Made by a program: the position numbers and the translations under genes
Shown: piece after piece, positions 7,300 to 15,588 of the stretch
How positions within the stretch are numbered: the stretch's first letter is position 1
How the letters are laid out: the number at the start of each line of letters is the position of its first letter
Notes under the pieces: model-generated
Databases searched by the model: none
What the model saw: the letters and a program-made list of their open reading frames with translations, nothing else
What the model was told of the DNA's origin: nothing
Assembly: GCA_016720075.1 (NCBI GenBank)
Contig: JADJXW010000013.1
Span: 1 to 40,392, forward strand
Source: Pseudomonadota bacterium
Lineage (GTDB): Bacteria > Pseudomonadota > Gammaproteobacteria > Steroidobacterales > Steroidobacteraceae
Direction: 5' to 3'
Length of the DNA: 40,392 bases

Positions 7300-9798
7300 G
7301 TGACCCACAGAATTGCCGCCCAGCGCACCGCCAGTGCCACTCTGCTTGCCTTCCTCACCCTCGGAGTCGTTTCGCAGACCGCCGTTTCGGCCGAGTCCGC
7401 CAAGATATCGATACCCTCCCAGCCCATGGCGGCGGCGCTGGCGGAGTTCTCGCAGCAGACCGGCCTCAAGACCTCCTATCCGGCAGCGCTCGTCGAGGGC
7501 AAGACCGCTCCCCGGGTGGACGGATCGCTGACCGCGGAACAGGCTCTGTCCCGGCTGCTGGCGGGAAGCGGATTGAGGTACCAGCGGGTCGGCACGGATG
7601 CGGCACGGATCGAAGCCGATCCCTCCGTTGCGATGGCGCAGGAACTGCCTCGCATGGTGATCAGCGAATCGGATGATTCGGGAACCAGCTACGCCGCCGT
7701 GGCGGCCAGCACGGGAACCAAGACCGACACGCCACTGATCATCACGCCCGTGGTGGTGACGGTCATCCCCAAACAGGCACTCGAAGACCAGCAGGTCACC
7801 TCGCTCTCGGAGGCGCTGACCAATTCCAGCGGCGTCTGGTCCTACAACCAGGGCCAGGGATGCGACGGCACCTGCGAGGCCATCAACATGCGCGGCTTCG
7901 GGCAGTTCGGCAATGTCATGTCGGATGGATTCATCACGGCCAGCTCCGGCGGCCTCACCAACCTCTCAAACGTGGAGAGCATCGAGGTGATGAAAGGGCC
8001 CGCCTCCGTGCTGTATGGACGCATGGAACCCGGCGGCGCGGTGAACATCGTCACGAAGAAGCCGCAGGGCACGCAGAGTGCCTCGATCGACCAGTCGTTC
8101 GGCTCGCGCAGCCTGTACGTGACCAATTTCGACGTCACCGGCCCCCTGACCGACAGCAAGTCCGTGCTGTACCGTCTCAACGGAACGTGGAACCAGCACG
8201 ACCTGTACATCAAGGGGCTCAAGAACGAGCGCATCTTCCTCGCCCCTTCGTTGCAGTGGAACCTCACGCCCAGCACGCAGGCCCTGCTGGAACTGACCTA
8301 TGACCGCAACCGCTATCCCTGGCAGCGGGAGCTCTACCAGGATCCGGACACGCTGGAGCCGGTCTACTTTCCCTGGACCAGTGACATCACGCCCAATTCG
8401 CAGCTGACGAAAACCACCACGGCCAAGCTGGGAGTGACCCAGGCCCTCGGCGAGCAGTGGTCGGTGAAAGTGCAGTATCGCTACGGTCACTCATCGGAAC
8501 GGACCAGCGATGACAGCTGGACGATCGGATGGATGGATCAACTCGGCAGTGACTGGCGGATCTGGCGCACGCCGGCACCCGGCCATGGATCGCTGGATGA
8601 CCATGCTGTACAGGCAGACCTCACGGGTCACTTTTCAACCGGCGGTCTGAAGCACACGCTCCTCTTAGGTGGGGATGCCAGTCATTCAAGAAACTTCAGC
8701 ACCAGTGGCAACAGCATCGATGCCGCGAACTTCGACTATTTTTACGACATCACTTTCGCGCTGGATCCGGTCGCGCCCACGGCAAGCCTGCCCATCAATG
8801 CCTGGTGGGGCACCCACACCAAGGACACTCGCCGTGGCGCATATCTCCAGGACCAGATTGAGCTGCCGCACAATGTGCATGTGCTGGCTGGCCTTCGGTA
8901 CTCCAAGGTCACGTATCACTCGAGGGACGAGGTAAGCGGAGTCTGGGTATCGGACTTCGGCATCGATCCCGAAAACATCCGTGCCACACGCAAGGACGAT
9001 GCCCTTACGCCCCGCCTCGGTGTGCTGTGGGAGCTGCGGCCGGGCACGAGCCTCTACGCCAACTACACCGAGAACTTCGGGAAATTCCAGGGCGTCTTCG
9101 ATTGGCAGGAAAACGCGCTCGATCCGCAGCTGGCCACGCAGAAGGAGATCGGCGTGAAGCACCAGACGGCAGATGGCAGGCTGTCTGCCTCGCTGGCGCT
9201 GTATGACCTGCGCAAGACCAATGAAGCCGTCCCGGATCCGGCGCACACGGGCTGCCGGGACCAGGTTACCGGCATCCGCGACACCAGCGGATCCAACCCG
9301 TGTTACCTGGCGGCGGGCGTCACCCGCGCCCGCGGCGTCGAGGTGGATCTCGCGGGAGAGCTGACTCCGGGCTGGAACATCATCGCCAACTACTCCCTAC
9401 AACGACACCGCGTGTTGCGCGATGACCGTCCCAGCGCAGACAGCTGGGTCGGCAAGCGCGTCGGCTACTACCCGGCCAACATGGCCAAGCTCGCCACGAC
9501 GTACAAGATACCGGCAGGCCTGCTGCAGGGTTGGCGGTTCGGGTTCAGCGTGCGGTACACGGACCAGACCGATCTGGGCAACACGAACCCCGTGCAGACC
9601 ATCACGCCGGCGTACACACTGGTGGATGTCATGGGGTCGTACGGATTCAGGATCGCCGGTCGGGCCGCGGAGCTGCAGCTGAATGTGAAGAACCTCGCCG
9701 ACAAGGACTATCAGGTCACGGCATCTCGGGGCTTCTTCACCAGCCTGGGCCGCGGCGATCCGCGCACCGTGATCGCGCGGCTGAAGGTGGACTTCTGA
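7300..9798 (+). CDS. FecA-type TonB-dependent siderophore receptor with STN signalling domain
   Basis: 832 residues from a GTG start. A signal peptide ends near AVSAES. The STN domain (about residues 35-110) is KISIPSQPMAAALAEFSQQTGLKTSYPAALVEGKTAPRVDGSLTAEQALSRLLAGSG in pieces. The plug domain follows (VVVTVIPKQALEDQQ, INMRGFGQFGNVMSDGF, VEVMKGPASVLYG-type pattern, GGAVNIVTKKP), then a 22-strand-type barrel ending VIARLKVDF. It imports a ferric siderophore-like ligand and signals to the FecR/ECF pair upstream. The plug contains CDGTC, a Cys pair I do not associate with the family in general. The PepSY gene begins 11 bases downstream, so the two are probably one transcript. Confidence 0.94.
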   Translation: MTHRIAAQRTASATLLAFLTLGVVSQTAVSAESAKISIPSQPMAAALAEFSQQTGLKTSYPAALVEGKTAPRVDGSLTAEQALSRLLAGSGLRYQRVGTDAARIEADPSVAMAQELPRMVISESDDSGTSYAAVAASTGTKTDTPLIITPVVVTVIPKQALEDQQVTSLSEALTNSSGVWSYNQGQGCDGTCEAINMRGFGQFGNVMSDGFITASSGGLTNLSNVESIEVMKGPASVLYGRMEPGGAVNIVTKKPQGTQSASIDQSFGSRSLYVTNFDVTGPLTDSKSVLYRLNGTWNQHDLYIKGLKNERIFLAPSLQWNLTPSTQALLELTYDRNRYPWQRELYQDPDTLEPVYFPWTSDITPNSQLTKTTTAKLGVTQALGEQWSVKVQYRYGHSSERTSDDSWTIGWMDQLGSDWRIWRTPAPGHGSLDDHAVQADLTGHFSTGGLKHTLLLGGDASHSRNFSTSGNSIDAANFDYFYDITFALDPVAPTASLPINAWWGTHTKDTRRGAYLQDQIELPHNVHVLAGLRYSKVTYHSRDEVSGVWVSDFGIDPENIRATRKDDALTPRLGVLWELRPGTSLYANYTENFGKFQGVFDWQENALDPQLATQKEIGVKHQTADGRLSASLALYDLRKTNEAVPDPAHTGCRDQVTGIRDTSGSNPCYLAAGVTRARGVEVDLAGELTPGWNIIANYSLQRHRVLRDDRPSADSWVGKRVGYYPANMAKLATTYKIPAGLLQGWRFGFSVRYTDQTDLGNTNPVQTITPAYTLVDVMGSYGFRIAGRAAELQLNVKNLADKDYQVTASRGFFTSLGRGDPRTVIARLKVDF

Positions 9799-9809
9799 CA
9801 CCGTAGGTC

Positions 9810-11066
9810 ATGCACCGGCAGTTCTGGCTGAAACTGCACCGCTATGCCGGCCTCGGCATGGCGGTGTTCCTGGTCATTGTCGGCCTGACCGGGAGCCTGC
9901 TCGCCTTCGGGCAGGAAATCGACGACTGGCTGAACCCCGACCGTGATCGCGTGGCCGTGCGGGTCGCGCCGATGCTCGAACCGCTCCAGCTGCGGGATCG
10001 CGCCGTTGCATTGGTGCCGTGGGGTCGCAATGCCTACGTCGACCTGCACGCGAGACCCGACCGATCGTTTGAGATCATCTTTGCCCCGCCGCCGGATCCG
10101 GTCACCGGCGCCGAACGCGAGTCGGGCTATGTCGCGCTCAAGCTAGATCCCTACACGGGCGCCGAGTTGTCCCGCCGCGACCCGTCGCAGGACAAGCACG
10201 AATCCTGGCCGTTGACCCGCGAGAACGTGATGGACACGATCCGCATGCTGCACATCCAGCTGCTGATGGGCCAGACCGGGAACCTGATCCTGGGAATCGT
10301 GGCGTTGGTCTGGTTGCTGGATTGCTTCGTTTCCGTCTACCTGACCCTGCCCGCCCGCATCTCAACGGCACAGCCGGTCGCAGCTCCACCGGATGCCAGG
10401 CGGCGCTCGCGGCTGCCACGCTGGGCCATCGCCTGGAAGATCCGCTGGCGCGCTTCCACATTCCGGCTGAACTTCGATCTGCACCGCGCCGGAGGACTGT
10501 GGCTGTGGGGCATGCTGTTCATGTTCGCGTGGTCCAGCGGCACCTTCAACCTGCAGCCGGTCTTCCGGCCCGTCAACGATTTCTTCTTCGAGCCACCGCC
10601 CACGGAACCGGCACCGCTCCACCATGGAGTTGAATCAACGCCCGACTTCCGTGCGGCCTTGCCCATCGCCCGCCAGCTGATGGCCGAGCAGGCCCGCCTG
10701 CACGATTTCAAGATCACGCAGGAGTACTACATCGCGTTCGCTTCGGACCGGCAGGAATACATCTACGCGGTGAATGGCGACCGGCTGTTCGGACAGCAGG
10801 ACGGGACATACATCCGCTTCGACGCGGCCCGGAAGACGGTCACCAAGCTCTACATGCCCAGCGGGCAATACGCTGGGATCACATTGATCAACTGGCTTTC
10901 GGCTCTGCACATGGCCGCCTTCGGCGGCATCCCCTACAAGACCGTCGTGTTACTGATGGGATTGGCGATCACGATGCTGTCGGGCACCGGCGTGTACATC
11001 TGGTGGCGCAAGCGGCGGGCCCGCCTCGCGGGTGCGCGGCTTACTCCAGCGCGGGGGAGACGCTGA
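9810..11066 (+). CDS. PepSY-associated membrane protein (siderophore-iron reductase type)
   Basis: 418 residues with about four membrane segments: an N-terminal helix (YAGLGMAVFLVIVGLTGSLLAF), one at LILGIVALVWLLDCFVSVYL, one at GGLWLWGMLFMFAWSSG, and a final one at VVLLMGLAITMLSGTGVYIWW. Large periplasmic loops lie between them. This is the PepSY_TM architecture found next to FecA-type receptors, where it is thought to reduce ferric iron released from imported siderophores. Histidines in LKLHRYAGL, RMLHIQLLMG, DLHRAGGLW and ALHMAAF could bind haem. The 3' end overlaps the convergent DUF2244 gene by 26 bases. Confidence 0.92.
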   Translation: MHRQFWLKLHRYAGLGMAVFLVIVGLTGSLLAFGQEIDDWLNPDRDRVAVRVAPMLEPLQLRDRAVALVPWGRNAYVDLHARPDRSFEIIFAPPPDPVTGAERESGYVALKLDPYTGAELSRRDPSQDKHESWPLTRENVMDTIRMLHIQLLMGQTGNLILGIVALVWLLDCFVSVYLTLPARISTAQPVAAPPDARRRSRLPRWAIAWKIRWRASTFRLNFDLHRAGGLWLWGMLFMFAWSSGTFNLQPVFRPVNDFFFEPPPTEPAPLHHGVESTPDFRAALPIARQLMAEQARLHDFKITQEYYIAFASDRQEYIYAVNGDRLFGQQDGTYIRFDAARKTVTKLYMPSGQYAGITLINWLSALHMAAFGGIPYKTVVLLMGLAITMLSGTGVYIWWRKRRARLAGARLTPARGRR

Positions 11067-11541
11067 CGTTGCCTACCAGCGCCCGCAGGCGCCCGGCCAT
11101 CTCAATGCGTTCTTCTTCGGCAAGAAATCGGCCGATTTCACGCCCTTTGCCATGCGACTCGATGAGCAGCCTGCTGGCGTGACTGCGGATCGGCGCCGCA
11201 CTCAGGCGCACGCGCGCCCAATGGCGCGAGAACTCGGCCTGGCGCAGACCGGCGCGGTCGTGCCATTCGATGCGGATGGAGTCGTGGTCCACGACGATGC
11301 ATTCGCGACGCCGGGAATCCTGAAGGGATGCATGCAGCGCCCACGCCAGCACGCCGATCTCAAGCCCTGCGAATGGCAGGATTGGCCACAGACCCTTGGA
11401 CGTGAAGTACAGCGCGATAGCGAATGTCATGCCGGCGACGAGCCCCAGAAAACGCCGCGCAGCAGCCGGTGTCAGCGAACCATTGGGCTCCAGGATGAAC
11501 TGACGACCACCATCGGGCAGGCGCACTTCAGTAGCAGGCAT
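11041..11541 (-). CDS. DUF2244 membrane protein
   Basis: 166 residues. The N-terminal part has FILEPNGSLTPAAARRFLGLVAGMTFAIALYF and a second helix WPILPFAGLEIGVLAWALHASL. Then come a basic stretch and the C-terminal pattern DSIRIEWHD, FSRHWARVRL and SRLLIESHGKGREIGRFLAEEER, which is typical of DUF2244. Its function is unknown; relatives often sit near respiratory genes (recalled, not checked). It is convergent with the PepSY gene and divergent from the two small membrane ORFs, with a RegA-like palindrome 67 bases upstream of its ATG, which suggests redox control. Confidence 0.85.
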   Translation of the reverse strand: MPATEVRLPDGGRQFILEPNGSLTPAAARRFLGLVAGMTFAIALYFTSKGLWPILPFAGLEIGVLAWALHASLQDSRRRECIVVDHDSIRIEWHDRAGLRQAEFSRHWARVRLSAAPIRSHASRLLIESHGKGREIGRFLAEEERIEMAGRLRALVGNVSVSPALE

Positions 11542-11608
11542 GGAAAACTGTTCTGTCTGTCAGGGGTCCAATCGTCGATCGTAGTGCGTGATCGAGCATC
11601 GAGAAAGG

Positions 11609-11625
11609 TGCGACATTTCGTCGCG
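11609..11625. promoter_or_regulatory. RegA/RegR-like palindromic operator
   Basis: TGCGACA-TTT-CGTCGCG. The inner 15 bases fit the recalled RegR box GNG(A/G)C(A/G)TTNNGNCGC at every position. It lies between the divergent DUF2244 gene (start 11541) and the small ORF pair (start 11666), in the same relative position as the other three sites. Confidence 0.55.
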
Positions 11626-11665
11626 TACTCGGGGTCGATGGTGTGACCTAGACTCCTATTCCGTC

Positions 11666-11866
11666 ATGTTACGACTTGCGGAATTGATGGCACAGCTGGG
11701 GCTTGGACCTCAGTCCGCTAGCCGGGAAGCCTCGCGCAAGAGCCCGCTTTCCTGCCAACAGCCCCTGGACGGGCTCGAAGCGATGATGCGTTTCGTCACT
11801 CGCATGAATATTGCCGCAGCGCTGGCGATGCTCGTGTGGCTTGCCAACGCAGCGAACAACCCATGA
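11666..11866 (+). CDS. Small hypothetical protein with C-terminal hydrophobic segment
   Basis: 66 residues from the ATG at 11666. The first 45 residues are soluble (MLRLAELMAQLGLGPQ, then basic and polar) and the end is hydrophobic (MNIAAALAMLVWLANAANNP). I do not recognise a family. Support for it being real is its ATGA 4-base overlap with the next small ORF and a RegA-like palindrome 40 bases upstream. The mix of a soluble N terminus and a terminal helix could be a tail-anchored protein. Confidence 0.5.
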   Translation: MLRLAELMAQLGLGPQSASREASRKSPLSCQQPLDGLEAMMRFVTRMNIAAALAMLVWLANAANNP

Positions 11867-12132
11867 GCGCGTGGTATTCCGAGCGAGGGCTGCAGCGCGG
11901 CCTGATCCTTGCCGCCATTGTCGCTGCATTGATTGCCGCCTGGGCCTTCGGCTACCACCAAGGAGCCACTCGCCCTGCCGGAGTGGCCCCGGTTCGCGGG
12001 TTCCCGATCGAGGCTCCCACTCCGCCTGCGAACGTCACGACGGACTCCCCGCGACCGGCGATATACGCGCGTCAGTTCGCTTTGACGCCTCCGATGACGC
12101 CATCCTTCTCGAGCAACGGCAGCATCGCGTAG
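11863..12132 (+). CDS. Small hypothetical single-pass membrane protein
   Basis: 89 residues. There is a short N terminus (MSAWYSERGLQRG), one membrane helix (LILAAIVAALIAAWAFGY), and a Pro-rich tail likely in the periplasm. It is coupled to the preceding small ORF by ATGA. The last 61 bases overlap the 3' end of the convergent DJ-1/PfpI gene, so the C-terminal 20 residues read antisense to another protein and could reflect a lost stop codon. Function unknown. Confidence 0.5.
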   Translation: MSAWYSERGLQRGLILAAIVAALIAAWAFGYHQGATRPAGVAPVRGFPIEAPTPPANVTTDSPRPAIYARQFALTPPMTPSFSSNGSIA

Positions 12133-13520
12133 TCATACATCTGGTGCATCATGTCGAGCACCAGATCGTCCGTCTTCTCGGGTGATCCGGCCGCAATCGG
12201 CGGCGCTGGGTGGTAATTGAGTCGTGAGACCGCGTTCCGCCCGGCCTCCTCGCCCTTCAGGCTGGCCAGCAGCGCCAGGCTGAGATCGATGCCGGCGGAT
12301 ACCCCTGCCGACGTCCAGTACTTGCCGTCATTGACATAGCGCCGGGTCTCAAACGTGGCGCCATAGTGCTCCATCATCTGCCGTGCGCGATACCAGTTCG
12401 TGGTCGCGCGATGCCCCTTCAGCAAGCCTGTTGCCCCCAACACCCACGACCCGGTGCAGACGCTGGCCGTGACGCGGCTGTCTGCGTCGATCTGCCGGAT
12501 CCAATCCTTGGCTGCCGCATTCTGCGTGAGCGCCCAGGTGCCATCCGACCCACCCGGCACGATCAGCACGTCGAGGCGGGATACATCGTTCGTGGTGATC
12601 GGCACGTGCAGCCGGGTACGACCGCTCTTGATCACCTCCTCGCCGCCATGGCGAATCAGCTTGACGTTCACACCCGGCGTGTCGGAAAGCACCGCCAACG
12701 GCCCGATGGCATCGAGCGTGAAGAAGTTCGGATAGACGAGGATGCCAACTTCCAGCGCAGGGCCTGCAGCCGCCGGCAGTTCGGAAGCCTGCGACACAGC
12801 GCTGAACTGTGGCGGCTGCGGGTCGTACTCCAGGTCGAGCATCGCGGCTTGCACGTACAGGCTGCCACTGATGGATTGCAGCATCGCCAGTGACATGTCG
12901 AGCGCAGCCGTCGCCCCCGTGGAAGACCAGTACTTGCCCTGACGCAAAAAGCGACTTCCTGCTGGTGCAGGCACCGCCACACCGGCTGCGGCCAGCACTT
13001 GGCCGCCTGCGCCGACAGCCGCCGTGAGTCGCGTACCCATATCGATGCGCTGAAGCCACGCCGACAGACCGGGCACCCCCGCCAGTCCTGACATCGCGAC
13101 GGGTTCACCACCGGGAACAATCAGCACATCGAGCTGGGAGATATCCGCGAACGCATGCTCCACATCGATGTCCAGCAGGCGGGTCCGAACCCGGCCCGCG
13201 TGGACTGCGATGTATTCGAGCTTGACGCTCATCATCTCGGAAAACGCCACCATCGGCGCAATGGCCTCGACCGTATCGGCCCCGTCATAGACCAGAATGC
13301 CAATCGTCTTGACGTCGATGGCCGGATCACCAAATACCCCGTGCATCACCGATTCGTGGTTCAGCAGCGTCATCCTCGGCAAGCGCGCGCGGCCCGGTCG
13401 TCCATATTCGTATGCGGAGGCCGGATCGTGCGAGGGCGCGTACTGCGTGAAATACACCAGGACGCCGCCACAGACCACGAGCACAGCGACCACGGTAAGT
13501 ATGATTCGTGCTCTCGTCAT
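12072..13520 (-). CDS. Membrane-anchored tandem DJ-1/PfpI (GATase1-like) protein
   Basis: 482 residues: an N-terminal membrane anchor (ARIILTVVAVLVVCGGVLVYF), then two DJ-1/PfpI domains. Domain 1 (about 70-235) has IGILVYDGADTVEAIAPM and LDVLIVPGGEP, but at the nucleophile elbow reads AAVGAGGQVL, with Gly170 where Cys is expected. Domain 2 (about 260-450) has VGILVYPNFFTLDAIGPL, LDVLIVPGGSDG and the elbow ASVCTGSWVLG with Cys355. One domain is thus likely inactive and the other active. The same fold occurs in the N-terminal part of GlxA-type regulators, but there is no helix-turn-helix here. Substrate is unknown; the anchor places the domains probably in the periplasm. A degenerate RegA-like palindrome lies 75 bases upstream. 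Confidence 0.85.
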   Translation of the reverse strand: MTRARIILTVVAVLVVCGGVLVYFTQYAPSHDPASAYEYGRPGRARLPRMTLLNHESVMHGVFGDPAIDVKTIGILVYDGADTVEAIAPMVAFSEMMSVKLEYIAVHAGRVRTRLLDIDVEHAFADISQLDVLIVPGGEPVAMSGLAGVPGLSAWLQRIDMGTRLTAAVGAGGQVLAAAGVAVPAPAGSRFLRQGKYWSSTGATAALDMSLAMLQSISGSLYVQAAMLDLEYDPQPPQFSAVSQASELPAAAGPALEVGILVYPNFFTLDAIGPLAVLSDTPGVNVKLIRHGGEEVIKSGRTRLHVPITTNDVSRLDVLIVPGGSDGTWALTQNAAAKDWIRQIDADSRVTASVCTGSWVLGATGLLKGHRATTNWYRARQMMEHYGATFETRRYVNDGKYWTSAGVSAGIDLSLALLASLKGEEAGRNAVSRLNYHPAPPIAAGSPEKTDDLVLDMMHQMYDYAMLPLLEKDGVIGGVKAN

Positions 13521-13595
13521 GTACGGACGCCAAGGTTGAACGAAGATCGTTGAATGCTAGCACGCACGGCATTCGCTTCGTCTCCGCCCGCATGC

Positions 13596-13612
13596 TGCGA
13601 CCGATTGTCGCA
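13596..13612. promoter_or_regulatory. Degenerate RegA/PrrA-like palindrome
   Basis: TGCGACC-GAT-TGTCGCA has one arm mismatch relative to the perfect sites. It lies 75 bases upstream of the tandem DJ-1/PfpI gene on the minus strand, and fits GCGNC-N(x)-GNCGC. Confidence 0.45.
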
Positions 13613-14025
13613 CCCTGGCCTGAATGTGACGCGCGGGCGATCCGCAGTCTCCGGAAAAGAGCATCTATTTCGACGCGAAAACCTGCGGACTGAACCGGAC
13701 TAACCGGTAAACAGGAGAACCCGCCGGCAATACCTTCAGAAACTGGCTACGCCCACTGCATCTAGCCACGAGTCCATTCGCCGTGAACTGGCATCACTGG
13801 GTATTTGGTCTTCACAGGCCTGCATGTGTGTCTTCTTTGCCTACACCGGCGTGATCAGCTGGTCGCGCAAACTCAAGGCAAGGGCCTGGACACGCGTGGC
13901 GACCATTTAGAGCATCTGATCGTCAAACATCAGCGACGCACCCGCACGGCCAACTACTAGTGGGTTTGTGGGACCGGGGGTGCAGTAGCAAACCCAGCGC
14001 ACCCCATACGGCCTTAACATTGAGC
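13613..14025. other. Gene-free stretch between the metal block and the island
   Basis: About 410 bases with no credible gene. A short plus-strand phrase (FAYTGVISWSRKLKARAWTRVATI, ending at a TAG near 13908) may be a remnant, but I do not recognise it. GGGTTTG (13960-13966) and CAAACCC are inverted around a 20-base loop. I see no promoter or RNA gene. Confidence 0.4.
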
Positions 14026-14222
14026 GGGGGTACAAACTGGGGTACCTACCCTCGTGCACTGTGCTCTAGCAAGCTATATCAGTGAGTTAGTTCCAGCTTT
14101 CGAGTCCTCTCCTGGCACCACCCTATTTACGGGGAAAGACTTGCGGCTTACGCCGATGAAACCCTTGCGCGCAGCTTCGTGCGGTGCAAACGCGGGCGTC
14201 ACGTCGCAACCACCCGTACTGG

Positions 14223-15305
14223 CTATGCATCATGATGAAGTCGATGGTTCCGCTTACTGATCATGGGATCCATCCCCCGCGCCAACTGACTTCGAGCCTG
14301 CTGGTGTCGCCTCTTTGCCAATGCAGCCGATACATCGGGGTAGACGCCCAATGCCAAAGTCTTGCGCTTGCCCTCGAAGGTGTAGTTGTACCGCCAATAC
14401 TTGCCCCCGCACGGGGCCATTAGAAGGTATAGGCCACGCCCTGCAGTGACCTTTCTCGAATAGCGCCGTGTCAGCAGTCCCATCGGCTCCCTGCGGGCCG
14501 TTGGCTGCCTGGTGCGCTGATTGAGTTCTGGTGCATTAGCGGCTTGAGCGAGTTCCTCCAATATCGGATATCGGTTTGCACCATCTGCGCGCAGCGCGAG
14601 GTCCCATAGTTCTTTCAGCGAGCCGGGCCGGTCGCTCGCATCTGAGGTCAACGAGAACTGCTGCTTTCGGATCCGATGCGCGAGTTCAATGCCGGCAAGG
14701 GTGATCGCGGTAGACCGGAACGACTTCAGCCCGAGCATCGAAGCGCACCGCCGCTTAATCGCTCGATGATCCTGCTCGACGATGTTGTTGAGGTAGCGGT
14801 TGGAACGCACTTCTACCGATCGCCACCGTCGATTCTTCTTGCCCAGGTTGCGCAAGGCCAGATGTGTCGCTGTATATCCATCGACATTGATCTTGTCGGG
14901 GAATCTGGATTCCCGCCTACCCGCAGCGTGCTCGAAAAACGCCTGCGCAGCCGCCGTGTCCCGCCCTGCCCTCAGCACGGAATCCACCGACTTCCCATGC
15001 TTGTCCACGGCGCGATACAGGTAGTGATTTCCGCCCCGCACCCGGACCGCCGTCTCGTCCATCCGCCAGGAGCCGTGGACAGGCCTGGCATACCGCCCCC
15101 AGCGGGCCTCGTACTCCGGCACGTACCGCAATACCCACCGCATGATGCTCGTATGGGACACCGTAACACCGCGTTCCGCCATCATGGCCACCATGTCCCG
15201 ATAGCTCAGCCGGTAGGTGATGTACCAGCGGACGCAGGTCTCGATGACCTCCGCCGGAAAGCGTCTGTGACGGTAGATCGGGTCGCGCTCTTGAGCTTTC
15301 GGCAT
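14223..15305 (-). CDS. IS6-family transposase fused to a DUF4102 integrase arm-binding domain (left copy)
   Basis: 360 residues. Residues 1-240 are an IS6-type DDE transposase: RRFPAEVIETCVRWYITYRLSYRD, then Asp83 (WRMDETAVRV), Asp142 (INVDGYTATH) and Glu177 (NNIVEQDHRAIKRR), ending near DLALRA where relatives usually stop. The frame continues through the element's own terminal repeat (residues 255-260, AANAPE) into a DUF4102-like domain (about 279-352: GLYLLMAPCGGKYWRYNYTF, GKRKTLALGVYPDVS, GMDPMISKR), the N-terminal arm-site-binding domain of tyrosine integrases. No integrase catalytic domain follows. The ATG at 15305 (MPKAQERD) lies inside the element and matches IS6 starts. The right copy differs at about 39 residues by eye, yet keeps the fusion open. 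Confidence 0.88.
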   Translation of the reverse strand: MPKAQERDPIYRHRRFPAEVIETCVRWYITYRLSYRDMVAMMAERGVTVSHTSIMRWVLRYVPEYEARWGRYARPVHGSWRMDETAVRVRGGNHYLYRAVDKHGKSVDSVLRAGRDTAAAQAFFEHAAGRRESRFPDKINVDGYTATHLALRNLGKKNRRWRSVEVRSNRYLNNIVEQDHRAIKRRCASMLGLKSFRSTAITLAGIELAHRIRKQQFSLTSDASDRPGSLKELWDLALRADGANRYPILEELAQAANAPELNQRTRQPTARREPMGLLTRRYSRKVTAGRGLYLLMAPCGGKYWRYNYTFEGKRKTLALGVYPDVSAALAKRRHQQARSQLARGMDPMISKRNHRLHHDA

Positions 15306-15364
15306 GTGCACCACATAGGAGTGCTTCGAGGCACCGCGGCACTGGCCGCTAATGCACCAGAACC
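14524..15364 (-). mobile_element. IS6-family insertion sequence (left copy)
   Basis: About 840 bases. The terminal inverted repeats are a perfect 18-base match: TTCTGGTGCATTAGCGGC at 14526-14543 and its complement at 15345-15362; the outer end reads GGTTCTGG, typical of IS6. No 8-base target duplication is visible (GCTGATTG on one side, GTAATGTA on the other), so this is not a simple recent insertion. Confidence 0.8.
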
Positions 15365-15588
15365 GTAATGTACCTCGGAAACTTAGTCCCAATGTCTTGG
15401 CAGCCCGCACCAGTTCAGGCACCTCTCGGCGCCAGCGCAAACTTTACCTCAGAAGTGCGAGCGGCCTTTATCCAATTGCTCGTTGGCGATCAAGTCCGTT
15501 CCGTGACGAGGGGAGGCAGCCCAGTACAAGCTGTCTCCAAGCACAGCTGCGCGCCGAGTGCGGAACTCTATGAGGCGGCTAGGTTGCA

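Larger units (their letters stand above)
14026..15364. repeat. Left copy of a 1.34 kb diverged direct repeat bracketing the island
   Basis: It starts with GGGGGTAC plus a second GGGGTAC 13 bases on, contains a DUF4102 coding segment and an IS6-family element, and ends at the outer terminal repeat. The right copy (38466-39807) has the same order, orientation and length within a few bases. Similarity is weak in the first 200 bases, clear from ACCCTTGCGCGCAGCTT onward, and stops exactly at the IS end, because the following bases differ. Confidence 0.75.

Noticed and set aside
11041..11646. Plus-strand reading frame through the DUF2244 gene
   Set aside because: The minus strand gives a coherent DUF2244 protein with membrane helices; the plus-strand product has no family pattern.
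13960..13993. GGGTTTG/CAAACCC inverted repeat as a terminator
   Set aside because: The loop is about 20 bases and there is no T-run or adjacent gene end.
14223..14500. DUF4102 segment as an intact phage integrase
   Set aside because: It lacks both the usual N-terminal start and the tyrosine-recombinase catalytic domain, and is read only as a tail of the transposase.
14516..15372. 8-base target duplication around the left IS6 copy
   Set aside because: GCTGATTG and GTAATGTA do not match, and neither do the flanks of the right copy.
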